From CAVORB01 sp963698495 (GTDB lineage Bacteria > Pseudomonadota > Gammaproteobacteria > Chromatiales > Chromatiaceae): a stretch of 64,000 nt of DNA. Positions 63,462 to 64,000 of the stretch are shown here, one piece after another (positions within the stretch are counted from its first letter, which is position 1; every line of letters begins with the position of its first letter). The stretch lies in NCBI GenBank assembly GCA_963698495.1, contig CAVORB010000009.1:1-64000 (forward strand), given 5' to 3'. A model generated the notes under the pieces. The model worked only from the letters and a program-made list of their open reading frames with translations. It did no database searches and had not been told where the DNA came from. Position numbers and translations under genes: made by a program.

Positions 63462-64000
63462 ATGGAAACGGCAATGATCGACGAACTGCGAAGCGGGCCT
63501 TTGCTCTCGGACCTGACCACCGACCAGCTGGAGAGGGTCGCGCGTCACGCATCGCGCATCCGGCTGGACGAGGGGCAGTTGCTGTTCAGCCAGGGGGACC
63601 CGGCCGAGCGGTTCTACCTGGTCCTCAAGGGGCAGGTCCGGCTGTTCCGGCTCTCGCCCGAGGGAGCGGAGAAGGTCATCGAGATCGTGGCGCCGGGGCA
63701 GACCTTCGCCGAGGCACTGATGTTCCTGAAGGCCCCGCGCTATCCGGTCTGCGCGGCCGCGCTCTCGTCCGCCGAGCTCATCGCCGTGGACGCCCGCGAC
63801 TTCTCGTCCATGCTGCACGAATCGGTGGACACCTGCTTCCTGCTGCTGGGCGCCCTGAGCATGCGCCTGCGCGGTTTGATCGGCGAAATCGACAATCTCA
63901 CCCTGCATACCGCGACCAGCCGGGTCGCCCGCTACCTGCTCACCAAGCTGCCCGCGGACCACCGGGCCCTGGAGCTCGACGTGCGCAAGGGCGTGCTCGC
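63462..64000 (+). CDS. dnr: Dnr-type Crp/Fnr regulator (3' end beyond window)
   Basis: About 179 residues are visible before the window ends, in mid dimer helix or early HTH. It is collinear with the regulator at 23282-23977, sharing QGDPAERFYLVLKGQ, EKVIEIV, FAEALMFL and LRGLIGEIDNL. No N-terminal Fe-S cysteines are present, which fits NO sensing. It is divergent from norCB, with two boxes between them (one for each side), a typical norCB-dnr arrangement. ATG 63462 is used; ATG 63474 is possible. Confidence 0.88.
   Translation, partial: METAMIDELRSGPLLSDLTTDQLERVARHASRIRLDEGQLLFSQGDPAERFYLVLKGQVRLFRLSPEGAEKVIEIVAPGQTFAEALMFLKAPRYPVCAAALSSAELIAVDARDFSSMLHESVDTCFLLLGALSMRLRGLIGEIDNLTLHTATSRVARYLLTKLPADHRALELDVRKGVL

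Overview
The window is GC-rich bacterial DNA from a denitrifying proteobacterium. FabA, the DUF4124 protein, the Dnr-type regulators, NarXL, NnrS and a class I PHA synthase together suggest a gammaproteobacterium, possibly a Chromatiales-like lineage; that placement is inference. No rRNA, tRNA, CRISPR array or intact mobile element was seen.

Layout. (1) 0.06-5.1 kb: a FixL/FixJ-type two-component pair flanked by two paralogous STAS proteins whose promoters share the same architecture. (2) 5.3-7.8 kb: small membrane and hypothetical proteins and a secreted protein with 53 consecutive glycines. (3) 8.0-12.3 kb, minus strand: an arsenic operon, arsR - ArsP-type permease - GDCCVxC protein - small redox thioredoxin - GAPDH - arsJ, which exports arsenate as 1-arseno-3-phosphoglycerate. 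(4) 12.4-15.0 kb: narXL. (5) 15.3-24 kb: a Crp/Fnr regulator, napFDAGHB, napC, a diheme cytochrome and a Dnr-type regulator. (6) 24-29.4 kb: hemerythrin, DUF2249 protein, permease, pentapeptide-repeat protein, NnrS and a UbiA-type prenyltransferase. (7) 29.6-40.2 kb: an atypical (clade II) nos cluster, nosZ - cytochromes c - nosB - nosD - nosG - nosH - nosF - nosL - nosY. (8) 40.3-45.8 kb, minus strand: norE, norF, a small periplasmic protein, norQ, two membrane proteins and norD. (9) 46.5-49.9 kb: a structured leader and a large secreted modular protein. (10) 50.3-61.3 kb: phaC, an IS256-type transposase remnant, fabA, proS, a tautomerase-like protein, a DUF4124 protein, ilvBHC and pabB. (11) 61.3-64 kb: norCB on the minus strand and a divergent Dnr-type gene cut by the window edge.

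How the genes work together. Nap reduces nitrate, NorCB reduces nitric oxide and NosZ reduces nitrous oxide. Ferredoxin and membrane Fe-S proteins and c-type cytochromes deliver electrons, NorEFQD assemble NorCB, and NosDFYL supply copper to NosZ. No nitrite reductase gene (nirS or nirK) lies in the window. Candidate Fnr/Dnr boxes (TTGAY-N4-RTCAA or one mismatch) precede nap, hemerythrin, nnrS, the prenyltransferase, nosZ, a nos cytochrome, the nor accessory genes, norCB and the last dnr gene. This points to one NO- and oxygen-responsive regulon, with three related Crp/Fnr regulators encoded here.

Caution. Eight genes (the regulator at 15.3 kb, napA, napG, nosZ, a nos cytochrome, nosB, norB and the secreted modular protein) carry internal frameshifts. 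Every one is repaired by removing a single base, usually in a short G or C run. Uncorrected sequence insertions explain this better than eight real pseudogenes.
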